DNA of 64,000 nt, taken from assembly GCF_023065955.2 (NCBI RefSeq), contig NW_026623050.1:21224501-21288500 (forward strand), given 5' to 3'. Below, piece after piece: positions 28,901 to 43,900 of this stretch. A program made the translations under genes and the position numbers. The notes under the pieces were generated by a model. The model saw nothing but the letters and a program-made list of their open reading frames with translations. It did no database searches and was not told where the DNA came from. The DNA comes from Ursus arctos. Lineage: Eukaryota > Chordata > Mammalia > Carnivora > Ursidae. Position 1 is the first letter of the stretch; each line of letters opens with the position of its first letter.

Positions 28901-31900
28901 AGAAAGGCAAACCCTCTTACACTATTGGTGGGAATGCAAGTTGGTACAGCCACTTTGGAAAACAGTGTGGAGGTCCCTTAAAAAGTTAAAAATTGAGCTA
29001 CCTTATGATCCAGCCATTGCACTACTGGGTGTTTACCCCAAAGATACAGACGTAGTGAAGAGAAGGGCCATATGCACCCCAATGTTCACAGCAGCATTGT
29101 CCACAATAGCTAAATCGTGGAAGGAACCGAGATGCCCTTCAACAGACGAATGGATTAAGAAGATGTGGTCCACATATACAATGGAATATTACTCAGCTAT
29201 CAGAAAGAACGATTACCTAACATTTGCAGCAACATGGACGGGACTGGAGGAGATTATGCTAAGTGAAATAAGTCAAGCAGAGAAAGACAATTATCATATG
29301 GTTTCACTCATTTATGGAACGTAAGAAATAGCAGGAAGATCGGTGAGAAGGAAGGGAAGAATGAAGGGGGGAGTAGACAGAAGGGGGAATGAACCACGAG
29401 AGACTATGGACTCTGGGAAACAAACTGAGTGCTTCAGAGGGGAGGCGGGTGGGGGACTGGGATGGGCTGGTGATGCGTATTAAAGAGGGCATGTATTGCA
29501 AGGAGCACTGGGTATTATACACAAATAATGAATCATGGATCACTACATCAAAAACTAAGGATGTACTGAATGGTGACTAACATAATAAAAATTAATAAAA
29601 TAAAAATAAATTTTAAAAAATTGGTTATTCATGCATTCTCTCTTACACTTTATCATTCTTATCGGGGTTGTCAATTTTAGCAGCCTTTTTATTTTATTTT
29701 ATTTTTTTTTTTAAAGATTTTATTTATTTATTCAACAGAGAGAGAGACAGCCAGCGAGAGAGGGAACACAAGCAGGGGGAGTGGGAGAGGAAGAAGCAGG
29801 CTCATATCGGAAGAGCCTGATGTGGGGCTCGATCCCGGATCGCCGGGATCACGCCCTGAGCCGAAGGCAGACGCTTAACCGCTGTGCCACCCAGGCGCCC
29901 CTTAGCAGCCTTTTTAAAGGCACAGTTCTTGGCCTGATTCTACTTTATGCTCACATTCTAATGTATTTGTTTCTGTTCTTATTGTTCTTCTACCTTCTTT
30001 TTGTTATCATCCAGATGGAAATTTGCTGTTCATTTTCTAATAATTCCAGATGGAGCCTTTGTTTCTAATAATCATTGCAGATTATAAATTACTCTTAACA
30101 GCTTTAGCTAAACCCTGTAAGTTTGGGGTTTTTTTAATCCTGTAACTTTTTGTGGTAGAACACATAAAAAATTGCCATTTTTAACTACTTTAGGTATATA
30201 ATTCAGTGGTGTTAATTACATTCACAATGTTCTACAAGCATCTATCACCATTTCCAGAAATTTTTCATCATTCTAAACAGAAATGATGCACTCACTTAAG
30301 GAATAACTCCCATTCCTCTCTTTCCCTAACCCCTGGTAACCTCTAACTACTTGTCTCTATAAATTTACCTGTACTAGTTATTTCACATAAGTAGAATTAT
30401 ACAGTATTTATCCTCTTGTGTCTGGCTTACTTCCTTAACATATTGCTTTCAAGGTTCAGTCACACTGCAGCATGTATCAGAACTTCATTCCTTTTCATGA
30501 CTGAATGATATTCCACTGCATATGTATACCAAAGTCTATCTGTTCATCTGATGATGGACATTTGGACTGTTTCCACCTTTTGGCTATTACGAATAATGAG
30601 TAATGCTGCATTAAACACTAGTGTACAAACATCTGATTAAGTCTCAGTTTTTAATCCTTGTGGGTATCTACCAAGGGGTGGAATTACTGGATCAAATGGT
30701 AACTGTATATTTAACTTTTTGAGAATCGTTGAACTGTTTTCCCAGTGCTTGCACCATTTTACATTCCTACCGGCAATGTCCAAGGGTTCCAATTTGTTCA
30801 CATGATCACTAACATTTATTTTCCATTATTTTTATTCTAGCTATCCTAGCAGTTTCCCTAATGACTAATATTTTTTCTCATGTGCTTATTGCCCCCTGTC
30901 TATCTTCTTCGGAGAAATCTCTAAGTACTTGGCCTATTTTTGAATTGGGTTGTCTTTTGTTATTTAACTGTAGGAGTCCCTTATATATTCTGGATATTAA
31001 ATTCTTATCAGAGTTAGCATATGCTTTTCTGGCCTGGGTAGGTTAGGAGTTATGTGAAACAGAGATGAGCATCTTGTGTCAATCCTTCAGGTGGCTCCCA
31101 AGTAGGTTAAAACATACATACACAATAATTTTCCAATAAGATCTGCTCTGCTCTCTCCAGAACCAGGGACAGATACTCACAATATGGGCTACTACTGCCT
31201 TCAAAACTGCCTCAGAGCTGGGAGGGGATGGAGCAAGGACAAGTAAAAAAACACCACAAGCTTTGCTACCATTTTTAAGTTGCCCTTTTCTTGATTCAGC
31301 ATTCTCTTGGTTGCTATAAACCTTTGATTGTTGTAATTGTACTGGCGTCAGCAAGGAACTGGGTATGTATTTAATAAGGGAAGACTATCTCTTATCTCCT
31401 CTTTGGGCTAGTTTTTGCTTAACTCAAATACAAATTATATGAGATAGTTTTTGCTTTCATAAAATTATGTGTTAACTGTAATAAATGTATAGTTGCTAAT
31501 TATGTAATTATAAACTGTATAATTATAATTATATAATCATGCTTTTAAATAATTAAAATTATTAATCATCCATATAATTATTAATTGATTCATGCTACAA
31601 TTAAAAAAAGGACTTCTAAAAATAGGGAGTAACTGTCCCATCTCAAATTAAAAGCAGTGATAAACTGTCTTTTAAATATTTTCTTGGGTTATGGGGCACC
31701 TGGGTGGCTCAGTCGTTAAGCATCTGCCTTCAGCTCAGGTCATCTTGGGATCGAGCCCCACATCAGGCTCCCTGCTCGACGGGAAGCCTGCTTCTCCCTC
31801 TCCCACTCTGCCTGCTTGTGTTCCCTCTCTTGCTGTCTCTCTCTGTCAAATAAAATCTTAAAAAATTTTTTTTCTTGGGTTAAAAAAAATCATGTGTTCA

Positions 31901-34900
31901 AAAATCAAATAACAAAACATCTCATGACTTTCAAACTCAGTTATTTTCAAAACAAATTTCAATGAGCTTTCAAAATTCACCCTGGGTTTTAAAAATTCAT
32001 TTCTTTTAAATTTAAATAGACTAATCTTACTATAGATGATTTTTAATAACTTGAGATATATTTTGAGTAAACACAGCAAACATTTCCTTGAATTTAGACC
32101 TGCCAATTAGCAGATGAAAACACTGATCAGAATAATGGTTCATTTCTGCATCCATCAAGATTCTACCATGGCTTTATGCACAAAGTGAAAAACTTAGTTT
32201 TAACACTGCTGAAAAACAGCATACTCTATTTGAAAAAGTACTCAAGTGAATGACTTTTGCCTTAAGTTTGAAGAAAATTTTCACAAAGTATAGAATTCTA
32301 GATGGGCCATTCTTTTCTTTCGGCCCTTTAAATCCATGGTCTTCTCATTTTCATTGTTGCCTTTCAAAATCCAGTCCTACTTATTGCTACTCCTTTGAAG
32401 GTAGTAAGTCTTCTGTGGGGCTGCTTTTGTGATTTTCATGGTTTTCTTTCTTGTTGGCTTTCAAAAGTTTGACTGGGATGAGTATAGGTATAGTTCTCAT
32501 CATTTGAAGTGTTTTAACCTGTGGCTTTATGTCTTTTATCATGTTTGGAAATTCTTGGCCAGTATCTTTTCAAATACTGCTAATGCATCATCCTCTTTTA
32601 TTTCTACTACCGGAACTAAAATTATATATCTGTTAGAACTTTCCATCGTATCCCTTACCTCTTTTAAGTTTTCTTTTGTCTCTCTCTGTACTTTATTCTG
32701 GATATTTTCTACTAACCTGCTTGCACGTGATCTCGTCATCTGTTTCTAATAAAATCTAATTGAATTCTGTATTAGTGAAGTAAAACACACACGAAAGCGC
32801 ACAAATCTTCAGCATAAAACTTGTCAAATGATGTTGAATACCTTGAGGCATGCTTACTGGCTAAGCTCTGCCTCAGTTCTTAAGCCTAAGAATCAGTAGA
32901 ACCTCCAGGAGAAATGTAGCTACAAATGCCAAGCTCCCCATCCTGGTTTCCTTCCTCTCCCAGATCTTACTTTTATACTTTCTCCAGATACTCTGTTCTC
33001 CGAGGGAACATTTTACTTGAATCACCTTATCAAAAAATTGCTAGAAATGGAAAGTTCCTCTGTTTAATTCTTAGATCAGTGAATCAGACAAATACTGATG
33101 AAATAGTTATTTCATCTTCAGATAACATAAACCCATGAGGGAGAGCTAACAATGATTGCAGAATTAATGTCCAAAGACAGTTTGCAACTAGAATGTGAAG
33201 ACATTAATGGCAATTTTAAATCTTTAAGCATTAGTAATCCCTTAAAGAATTTGACAAAAGTTATAGACCCATAAAAATACAATGGGTACCTCTGTCAAAC
33301 ATATAAATATAATTAAATGAAGCTCAAAATCCCTGAAGCTCGCCTATAGGTCATATAATATCCTACAGAAGTCCAGCTCAGTTAAGATAATATGTAATAA
33401 CTATCAAAGTAAATTTCTAATATATTCAACTATGTAAGTATAGGATGGGCATTGAGTTAGCCGAGTTTTAATCAGCAGTGTGGCATGGCTCCTCCTAAAA
33501 AGTAATTCCATCTTAAGCAACATTAAGAAACATATTCTAGAACAATGTGGTTAACGGTCCCACAGCTAGGGGTATTAAGCAGTACCCTGGAGCATTACAC
33601 ATAATTATGAGGGCAATATTTTAGTAAGGAACAACAATTAGGTAAATTACAGCTACAGAAGAAAACCAGGATGGTGAAGAAGCTTGAAACCGTATTATAT
33701 ATGGAACAAATGAAGGATATTTAACTTATAGAAGAAAACGTTTAGGGGATTTATAAATATGACTGGAGAGACTAAATAAGAACGAAATATGTTTTTCATA
33801 AGATAGCAGAACTGAGGTAAATACACGAAGGTTACAGGGAAATTAATTTTGAAACAATACGGGGAAAAAAGATTATTCAAAGTTAGGGCTGAATGAAAAA
33901 AGAAGTTCCTATCGAATCACTAGAGGTGTTGAACCACAGCTGACCAGCCACTTTCCAGAAATACTATAGGAAACTTATGTCAGGGTATAAAATTAAATTA
34001 TGTATCCCCTAAGGTTTCACTTAAGAGTAGGATTCATGCATCCATTGTTTTTTTAAGATTTTATTTACTTATTTGAAAGAGAGAGCACCTGGGTGGGGGA
34101 AGAGGCAGACAGATAAGTAGACTCCCTGCTGAGCAGGGAGCCCAATGTGGGGCTGTATCCCAAGACCCCGAGATCCTGACCTGAGCCAAAGTCAGACACT
34201 TAGATGACTGAGCCACTCAGGTGCCCCTCATGAGTCTATTTTTTAGGTCATTTAAAAAACTACATTTGGATGAAAAGAGAAGAAATTGCTATTTATTTTC
34301 ACCTTAAACACTTTACTTCTTTGAATATGACTTCTTTTCTCAAATGAATATATATAGCATTTAAAGCAGTAAGTATTTCCAGACAAAATGTTAACTAAGT
34401 GCAATGATATACAGAAATGTCGCTCTCAGGCGCTAAGCATTACATAAAAGTTTAACGGCAAAGACAAAATAAACGAAATTTATAAAAACCAAGATACCTG
34501 TTTTCTCTTACTTGTTGCCTCATCTTTTCATCCTTTAGACTTTCATGTTTTAGTTTTGCCAGTTCCATAGCCAATTTTTCTTCTTGTTCAAGCTGGAGTT
34601 GCCTCAATCTTCTGTTTTCTTCTGCCTAAATTTTTTTTAAAAGTAACTTCAGTTATTTGTCCTCCAGATTTTTTTTCATCAAGGCTTCAGAGCAACGAAC
34701 ATTTGTTTTATTTTAAAATACAAAATACTATTTCAGTAAGTACTTTTCCAAACATTTTACCATGGAAAATTTCAAACATCAATAGGAAGAGCAATATTAA
34801 AGTATATCCTCAGGTAGCCATCACTCACTTTCAGTAACTATCAAAACTTTTCCAATCTTCTTTCTCTATTCTTCCCCTCCAATTTCATTTTTTTCTTTGT

Positions 34901-37900
34901 TCTTTTTTACTAGACTATTTTAAACATATCCTAGATATGTCATTACCATTTAAATAATTCAGTATTGATCTCTACCTGAGAAGAAGTTCGTCTTATGTAA
35001 CAACAACCATGCCATTAGCATGTCTAAACAACAGTAATTCCTTAGAAAGGTCTAATACCTTGTCCATTTTCAGGTTTTCCCAATTGTCTCAAAGATACTT
35101 TTTGTTTACTTTTTCAAATCAAAATCCAAACAAGTTCCACACGTTGCATCTAGCTATTATTTCTCTTATGCCTCTTTCATTCATTCTGTAACAATCCTCC
35201 CATATACATACTTCTTTCCTCAAACCATTGATTTGTTGTAGAGATTAGAATATGTGACCCATAGAATGGGCCAAAACATTCTGAATTTGACTGACTGTTT
35301 CCCCCAGGATACCATTCAACTTCTCTTTTGTATCTCCTGTAAAATGGTAGAAAGATCTAGAGACTTAACTAAATTCTGTATTTAGAAAGAATAAGTACAT
35401 GAGAAGATGTTCGACATCATTAGCCATCAGGAAATGCAAATTGAAATTATAGTGATCGATCACTACAAACCTATTAGAACGGCTAAAATAAAAAAAAGTG
35501 GCAAAGCCAGTGTTGGTGAGAACCTGCATTTCTATGCTGGGTGGGAATGTAAAATGGCAGCGCCACTCTGGAGAACAGCTCGGTAGTTTGTTATAAAGCT
35601 AATATGCAATTACCATACGACTCCATCACTATACTCTTACACATTTAGCCCAGGGAAATGAAAACTTACGTTTATTTAAAAACCTGTACCCAAATGTTTA
35701 CATCAGATTTATTTAAAGCAGCCAATACTGGAAAAAAACAAGACATAGACTTCAACAGGTGAATTGGCGGACAGACCGTGGCACGTCCATACCAAGGAGT
35801 ACTTCTCAGCAACCACCTGGATGAACTCCTAGGAGTTAAGCTGAGTGAAACAATGCAATCCCCAAAGGGTACCGGCTGTTTGATCCAAGTTATATAATGT
35901 TCTTGGAACATGTTCTTTAAAACTGAGCTTTAATTCACATAGCATAAATTCACCTTTCACAGTTCACAACTCAGTGGTTTTTCAGTCATTCAGTGTTATG
36001 CAACAATCATCACTATCTAGTTTCGGGACTTTTTTTAACAGACTATTTTTTGGAGCAGTTTTGGACTCACAGCGAAACTGAGCAGAATGAGAGTTCCCAC
36101 ATACCCGCTGCCCACACACGTGCACTGCCCACCTCACCAGCAACATCCCCCACCAAGTGGTACATTTGTTACAATCAAGTAACCTACACTGACACAATCA
36201 CCCAAAGTACACAGTTTACTTTAAGTTTAGCTTGCTGATGTATTTTCTATGGGTTCTGACAACCGTATAATGGCACGGAGCTACCATTAGAGCTCCTATA
36301 CAGAGTAGTTTGCCCTAAAAATCCCCTGCGCTCTGCCTAGTCACCCTTCCCTCCCCCAATCCCTGACAACCTCTATCTTTTTACGATCTCTACAGTTTTG
36401 CCTTTTGCAGGATGGTGTATAGTTGGAATCATCCAGTCTGAAGCCTTTTCAGGCCGGCTTCACTTAGTAATGCACATTTAAGGTTTCTCCATGTCTTTTC
36501 ATGGCTTGATAGTTCATTTCTTTTAGCACAGAATAATATTCTATAGCCTGGGCTGCTGATCCATTCATCTGCTGAAGGACATCTTAGTAGCTTAGAAGTT
36601 CTGGCAATTATGAATAAAGCTGCTATAAACACCCATGTGCAGGCTTTTGTGTGGATGTAAGTTTTAACATTACAGCATCGTCTCGTCACCCCCCAGAAAA
36701 GCTCCATACCTGTTAGCACTCACTCACCATTCCACCTACCTCCTAGCCCCTGGCAACCACTCTTCTACTTTCTCTCTCTATATTCTAGACATGTCATTTA
36801 AAAGACATCATACAATATGCGGCCTTTGTGTGTTTGGCTTCTTTCATGTAGTGTAATGTTTTCAAGGTTCATCTGTGGGGCAGCGTGTATCAGTAATTCA
36901 TCCCATTTTGTGGCCGTGTGATATTCCACTGTGCAGACAGAACACACTGCGTCTGTCCAAGCATCAGCTGATGGGCACTTGCGACGTGCTTCACGACCAA
37001 CTTCCGGCTGTCATGAATAATGTTGTTTTGAATATTCAGGTACAAATTCTTGCGTGAACATGGTTTCAGTTGTCTTGGGTCTATGTTTAGGAGAAGAACT
37101 GCTGGGTAATATAGCAACTACATTTAACTTTTTGAGGAACTGCCCAACTGTTTTCCACAGCCGCCACAGTATTTTACATTTCCACCAACCATGTACAAGG
37201 GTTCCAGGTTCTTGACCTCTTTGCCAACACTTAGTGTCCTCAAAAAAAAAAAAAAAAACAATCTTCACGGCTCCGAAGGGCACCTAATTGTGATTTCGAT
37301 TTGCGTCTCCCTACGGACTAATGATATGGAGCATCTTTTTGTGCTTATTGCTCATTCATATGTGTTCTTTGGAGAAATGGCTATTGAAGTCATTTACCCA
37401 TTAAAGGATTTTTTGTCTTTTAGTGTTGAGTTGTATGGATAACGTTCTTGAAATGACAAAATTATAGAAATGGAGAACATGTTAGTGGTTGCCAGTGTCA
37501 GGGATGAGGTAGGTGTACACAGGAAAGAGATGGTGATGTTTATGAAAGGATGAAATGAGGGATCCTTGTGGTCCAGGAACTCCCCTGGATCTTGACTGTG
37601 ATGTGGGATATACAAACCTCACGTGATTAACTGTACAGAACTAAACACACACACACACACACACACACAAATGAGCTCAAGAGGGAAATCTGAACAAGGT
37701 GGGTGGGTTGTATCATTGCTGATATCTTGCATCTGCTATTATACTGTAGTTTTACAAGATGTGCCATTAGGAAAAATTAGGTACAGGGTACATTGGGTCT
37801 CCGTATTATTTCTTACAGCTGCAGATGAATCCATAATTATCTAAATAATAATTTCAATTAACAAAAAGCAGCTGCAAGTACTAGTGATGACACAAAGCAA

Positions 37901-40900
37901 CTGGCGTTCTCATACATTACCTTGGGAAATGCAAAATAATGCAGCAACTTTGCAAAATGGTTTGGCAGTTTCTTATCAAATGAAGCAAACACCTACCATA
38001 TGACCCAACCATCCTACTCCCAGATATCTATCCAAGAGAAATGAAAATTTATGTTCATATAAAAGTTTATAATAAAATGCTTATAGCAGTTTTAGTCATA
38101 GTTGCCATAAACTGGAAACAACTCAGATTTTTTTCAACATGCAGATGGATAAACCACCGTGGTACATCCATATACTAGAATACAGCAATACCACTCGGCA
38201 ACAAAAGGAATAATTCAGGCAACAACATGGAATCTTATATTTGGTTTGCTAAGTGAAAGAAGTCGGACCCAAAAGGTGACATATTGCATAATTCCAATTA
38301 TTTGACACTATGGAAAAGATAAACCTATTGGGACAGAAAAGAAATCAGTGGTTTCCAGGGGCTGGGGAGAGGGCTGAGTGGTTGACTACAAAGGGGCAGC
38401 ATGAGGGGACTTTGGAGGTGATAGAATTGTTTGCAAGACACTTGTGATGGTGGAAACTGAAATCTATGCATTTGTCAAAATCCACAGAACTATATATCAA
38501 GGAGAATTAATAATTTTGTAATATGCAAATTTAAAAAGAAATCGACCAGGAGGCAGAGTTAAGATGGCGGAGGAGTAGGGGTCCCCTTTTTTAGCTGGTC
38601 CCCTGAGTCGAGTTGGATAGGTACCAGATCATCCTGAAAACCCATGGAATCAGCCTGAGACGCAGGAAGATACATCTGGATCTCTACAAATAAACTCTCC
38701 AGCGCTGAGTATTGAGGTACGAAGCAGGGAGCCGGGAATCCGCACAGATAATCGGAAGAGAAACGGAAGGGGGAGGGAGCTGATGCGCTCTGCCGCGGGG
38801 AAGCGGTAGCCACCTGCACGGGGAGCAGGCGGACTCGGGGACCGGCACCCGTGAGAGATCAAACTGAGACCGTGAGCCGGGGAACGGGGTGAGAAGTCTG
38901 AAAACCAGACTGAAAACCGGCACTCTGGAGCGCCCCCGAACCAGACTGAGACCGGGAGCTTCCGGAGAGCGCGGGGCGGCTGGCGGCGTTAGTATCAGGC
39001 ATAAAGGTGCTCACTGAACTCAGGAGAAGAATGAACACAGTGAGAACTTTAACAAAGAGATATAAAATACAAGAAAGTACAAAATAGAAATCGGAGCCGA
39101 AGAATCTAATAACCACACTGAAAAATACACTGGGGGATTCTAGAGCAGACTGGATAAACAGAAGGATGGATCGGAGAGCTGGGAAACAAAGCCCTGGAAC
39201 TCACCCAGACCGAGCAGCAAAAAGAAAAAGGAATTCTAAAAAAAATGAAGATAAATTAAGAGATCTCTGGGACAACATCAAGTGAAATAGTATTTGCATT
39301 ATATGGTTCCCAAAGGAGATGAGAGAGGAAAGGGGGCAGAAAACTTATTTGAAGAAATAATGGCTGAAAACTTACCTAACCTGGGAAAGGAAGCAGACAT
39401 CCGGGTCCAGAGAGCCCAGACATTTCCAAATAAAATGAACCCAAAGAGATCCACACCAAGACACGTTATAATTGGAATGTCAAAAGTTAAAGAGAAAATC
39501 TTAAAAGCTATACAAGCAATTTGTCACATTAAAAAAACAAACAAACAAAAAAAACAAACCCAAAACCCAAAACCCAACCCATAAGGCTATCAGCAGATTT
39601 TTCAGCAAAAACTGTGCAGGCCAGAAGGGAGTGACATGACATATTCAAAGTGCTGAAAGGAAAAAGTTTCCAACCAAGAATACTCTACCCAGCAAGTGAA
39701 CACTCAAAATTGAAGGAGAGAGTTTTTCAGATAAGGAAAAGCTAAAGGAGTTCATCACCATTAAACTGATTTTTCAAGAAATGTTAAAGGGACCTGTTAA
39801 GCTGAAAAGAAACGGCACTAATTAACAACAAGAAAACACATGAAAGTAAAAATCTCTCTGGAAAAGGTAAATACGTAGTGAAGGTAGTGGATAAATCAAC
39901 TTACAAAGCTAGCACAAAAAAACCAAAAATAGTAAAAAATAAACTAAAACTACAAAAGGATACATTAAATAAGGTAAAATGTGACATCAAAAACATAAAA
40001 TGTGGGGCGGTGGTAAAAATGTAGTTTTGGAATGAGTTCAAGTTTCATTTGGTATCAACCTAAAATAGATTGTTCTATACACAGGATGTCATATATGCCG
40101 TATACATAGATTACCTCATGGTAACCACAACGAAAAACTTACAGTAAATAAAAGAAAATGAGAAAGGAATCTAAACACAACACTAAAGAAAGACAACAAA
40201 CCACAAGGAAAACGATACCCATGGAAAAGAAAACTGGTGTAGCTATACTCATATCAAACACAATAAGCTTTAAAACAAAGACTGCAATTAAAGGACAAAG
40301 AAGGGCATTACATGATGATTACGGGGTCAATCAAGCAAAAAGATATAAAGTTTATAAATATATATGTACCCAATGTAGGAGCACCAAAATATATAAAGCA
40401 AATATAAACACACTGAAAGGAGGAAATAGACAACAATACAATAATGGTAGGGGACTTTAACACCCTACTTACATCATCTGACAGAAATAAGAAAATCCAT
40501 AAGGAAACATCAGCCTTAAACAATACCTTAGACCAGGTGGACCTAACAGATACGTACAGAACATTTCATCCAAAAGCAGCAGAATACACATTTTCCAGGA
40601 TATATCACATGTTAGCCCACAAAAAAAGTCTCAATAAATTCAAGACTGATATCATATCAAGCACCTTTTCCAACCACAATGGTATAAACTAGAAATCAAC
40701 ACCGAGAAGAAAACCAGAAAACCAGAAGCAGACTGCCATGTTGCAGAGAGGATCACGTGGCAGGGAATGCCAGCAATCTCTGGGAGATATGGGTCTCAGT
40801 CCTACAACTATGAGAACACGAATTCTGCCAACTTAAATAAGCTTAGAAGAGGACCCCAAGATTCAGATGAGAATGCATTCAGACAACACCTGGATTTCAG

Positions 40901-43900
40901 CCTTGTGAGATCAAGAGGTCAATCCAGCTACATACCATGTCTAGATTTCTGACCTACGGAAACTGTGGGGTAATAAATGGATGTTTGTAGCCACCAGATT
41001 TGTGGTAATTTGTTACACAGCAACAGAAAACAAGATAATAAATGAGCTGTAGTCTTTGAAATTGTCAAGGTCATGAAAGACGGGAAAAAGTGAAAAACTT
41101 ACAGACTGGAGGAGACTAAGGAGACATGACAACTAAAGGCAGTTTGTATTCCTGGAACAGAAAACAGACATTAATGGAAAAAACTGATGAGATCTGAATA
41201 AATCCTAGAGTTAACATATTGTACCAAGGCTAATTTCTTCATTTTGATCATTGTTCTATGATTATGTAAGATGTTAACATAAAGGGAAATCAGGTGAAGG
41301 GTATACAGGAATTCTCTATACTATTTTTTGCAACTCTATTATAAATCTAAATTTATCTCAGAAATTGCCTCTAAATATTATTTCCACTAGATGATAATAG
41401 AGCTCTTTGGTACAATGGCTGACTCCAGGTGTGAAGCAAGAAATTTACAAGACGAGCCTTGCATTAGCCAGAGAAAATGGACAAACAGGATAATGAATCA
41501 GCCCAAGGGATTCCCAAGATCAGAAGGGTGAGTCAGAAAGCCAGAGACCCAGGAGAGCCAGTGGTTTAGTTCCAGTCTAAGCACGAAGGCCTGAGAAACA
41601 AGAGAACCAATGGTGTAGTTCCTGTCTGAATGCTGACAGGCTTGAGACTCAAAACGAGCTGACATTTCAGTTCAAGTGTGAAGACAGGAAGAAAGCTGAT
41701 GTCCCAATTAGAAGGCAGTCAGGAAGGAGCAGTTTCCTTTTACTCAGCCATCGCATTCTATTCAGGTCTTCATCTGATAAGATGAGGCCCACCCACATTA
41801 GAGAGGGCAATCTGCTTTACTCAGTGTGCCATTTAAATGCTAATCTCATCCCAAAACAGCCAGGATAATGACTGACCAACTATCCGGGCACGCCATGGCC
41901 CAGTCAAAGTCAACACACAAAATTAACCATCACTGGCCTGTAACATTTTGTTCTGACAGAAAGCAAGGAAGCTATCAAAGATAAGGGAATCTTGTCAAAA
42001 GGGCAGAGAACCAATAAAGGCATCCATTGGTCAAAGATGGGACAATCTGAGCAACAAAAAGAATAAATGCAATTAATTCAAGTATTAAAGATCCATGAGT
42101 CCATAAAGATTTTTTAATAAAGGAAAAAGTCAAAAACTAAAGAAAATTTTTAAAAACAACATTGACAAACACAAATGGAAGTGACGAGAGCACCAACTCT
42201 GAAAATTAAGTATATATCTCCCTTTCCAGTGATAACTATATTTCAAGGTACCAAATAACCCTAGTTGATGCTGGAAGGTTCTTTACAAAGGAATTTCAGC
42301 AAATTAAATGTGAAAGGAATAACAAAATTAGGAAATCAGTGTTCTGCAACCCCTAATGAAAGGAAAGACTCAGTGGTGAAACCACCGATGAAAGGCCGGT
42401 CGGGAATTTTACAGCAGAGGAACCAGAATACCTCACTAGAGGTATCTGGTCACTAGAGGGAGCAGAAGGTACATCAACACTAGCATCACTACAAGTGGCC
42501 CAAGCAGACGTCATGTGCGTGCAGACGTGGCACAGAATCAAGGGCAGCGTCACCTACGGAGTGACTGCCAAAAAGTCATACCTAAATCTAATCACTCCTT
42601 TAGGATTAACTTCCATTTTGAGGAAATATAAAAGTTAGGGAAACAAATTAAATGAACGAATGAGAAAGCAAACAGGTAAATTCAGAATATGGGATATCCT
42701 AGAAAACAACCGGCATAATTTAACAAATCAAAAACACGAAGTTAAAAAAATTAAGGATGGGGGCGCCTGGGTGGCTCAGTCAGTTAAGCATCTGACTCTT
42801 GATTTCAGCTCGGGTCATGATCTCAGGGTTGTGAGATCAAGCCCCACATCAGCTCCACACTAGGCAGGGAGGCTGCTTAAGATTCTCTCTCACCCTCTCC
42901 CTCTGCCCCTCCCCCCAGCCTCTTTCTCCCATTCTTCAAAAAAAAAAAAAAAAAAGATGAGAGAGGGACTGTTTTAGACCAAGAGGTAACAACAAAATAC
43001 ACTGTATGAACCTTATTTGGATCCTGATTAAAACCAACTGTAAAAGCAGATTTTGACACAATCCCAAAAACTTGATTATGGAATGGCATTAAATAATACC
43101 TCGAATTTACTGTTAATTCTATTAGTTGAGATAACGGCATTATAAAATATCTATATTTTGTAAGATGCATACTGAAGTATACAGGAAAGAGGTGATATGA
43201 TACCTGGGATTTTCTTTAAAATTAAAGAAAAAATAAGAATAAAAAGACGAGGAAAACAATCTAATCCCTAGGATCTTATTGCTCAGAGTTGAAAAATCAT
43301 GTCTAAGCCTTATGAATTTGGAACTCAGAGTGATGGATACCACTTTTAAAAGTAGCTTTTGCCATTCCTCACAATATCCTACAAAATGCTGAACGTACAG
43401 CAGGAACTCAAAAAATTCTTAAATATCAGAAAACCTTTTTCACATTTATGAGAACTCACTTCTTATTGGTTTCCCTTTTTTTACCACCCTCAGCCTTTAA
43501 AATATTTAGAAGTTTCCACAGAAAAATTATCTCCATAGTTTAGGAATTATATACATACTGTACCTGAATTCTTCAAGGCAGTATTTCAAAATCAAAAAAC
43601 ATGAGTAAATCATATCTAATACATACATGTTCATTTTCTACCACAGAATAATATACATGTTTAACTTCAATAAATTGAGAAAGGGTATGCTTAAATTTTT
43701 GTCTTTTGAATTTTATGGAAAGCAACCAAATTTTACTTATATGAACAAAACTGTGGAAGTCAGTAATTATGGATTTCATATTTATGGGGAAAAAATACAA
43801 ACCAATCAACCCTGAGTCTTACTCTGTTACAAGCACTATTCCAAGTGCTTTGCGTGTATTAACTCATTAATTATTAAAACTCTTACAAAGTGGGTACTAT

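Larger units (their letters stand above)
23667..29616 (+). mobile_element. Full-length carnivore L1 LINE (inactive)
   Basis: A 5.95 kb insertion with 15-bp target duplication AAAATTGGTTATTCA (23652-23666, 29617-29631). It has a 5'UTR, ORF1, ORF2, a short 3'UTR with the 'gggaaacaaactgag' block, and an A-rich tail. It starts with 'gaaaaagatggcagagg', the YY1-type L1 start. It lies in MNS1 intron 3, antisense to the gene, inside an older L1. It cannot move: ORF1 and ORF2 are both broken. Confidence 0.95.

Noticed and set aside
42449..42462. Possible CTCF motif TCACTAGAGGGAGC
   Set aside because: Only about 11 of 14 core positions fit, with mismatches in the conserved GGC.
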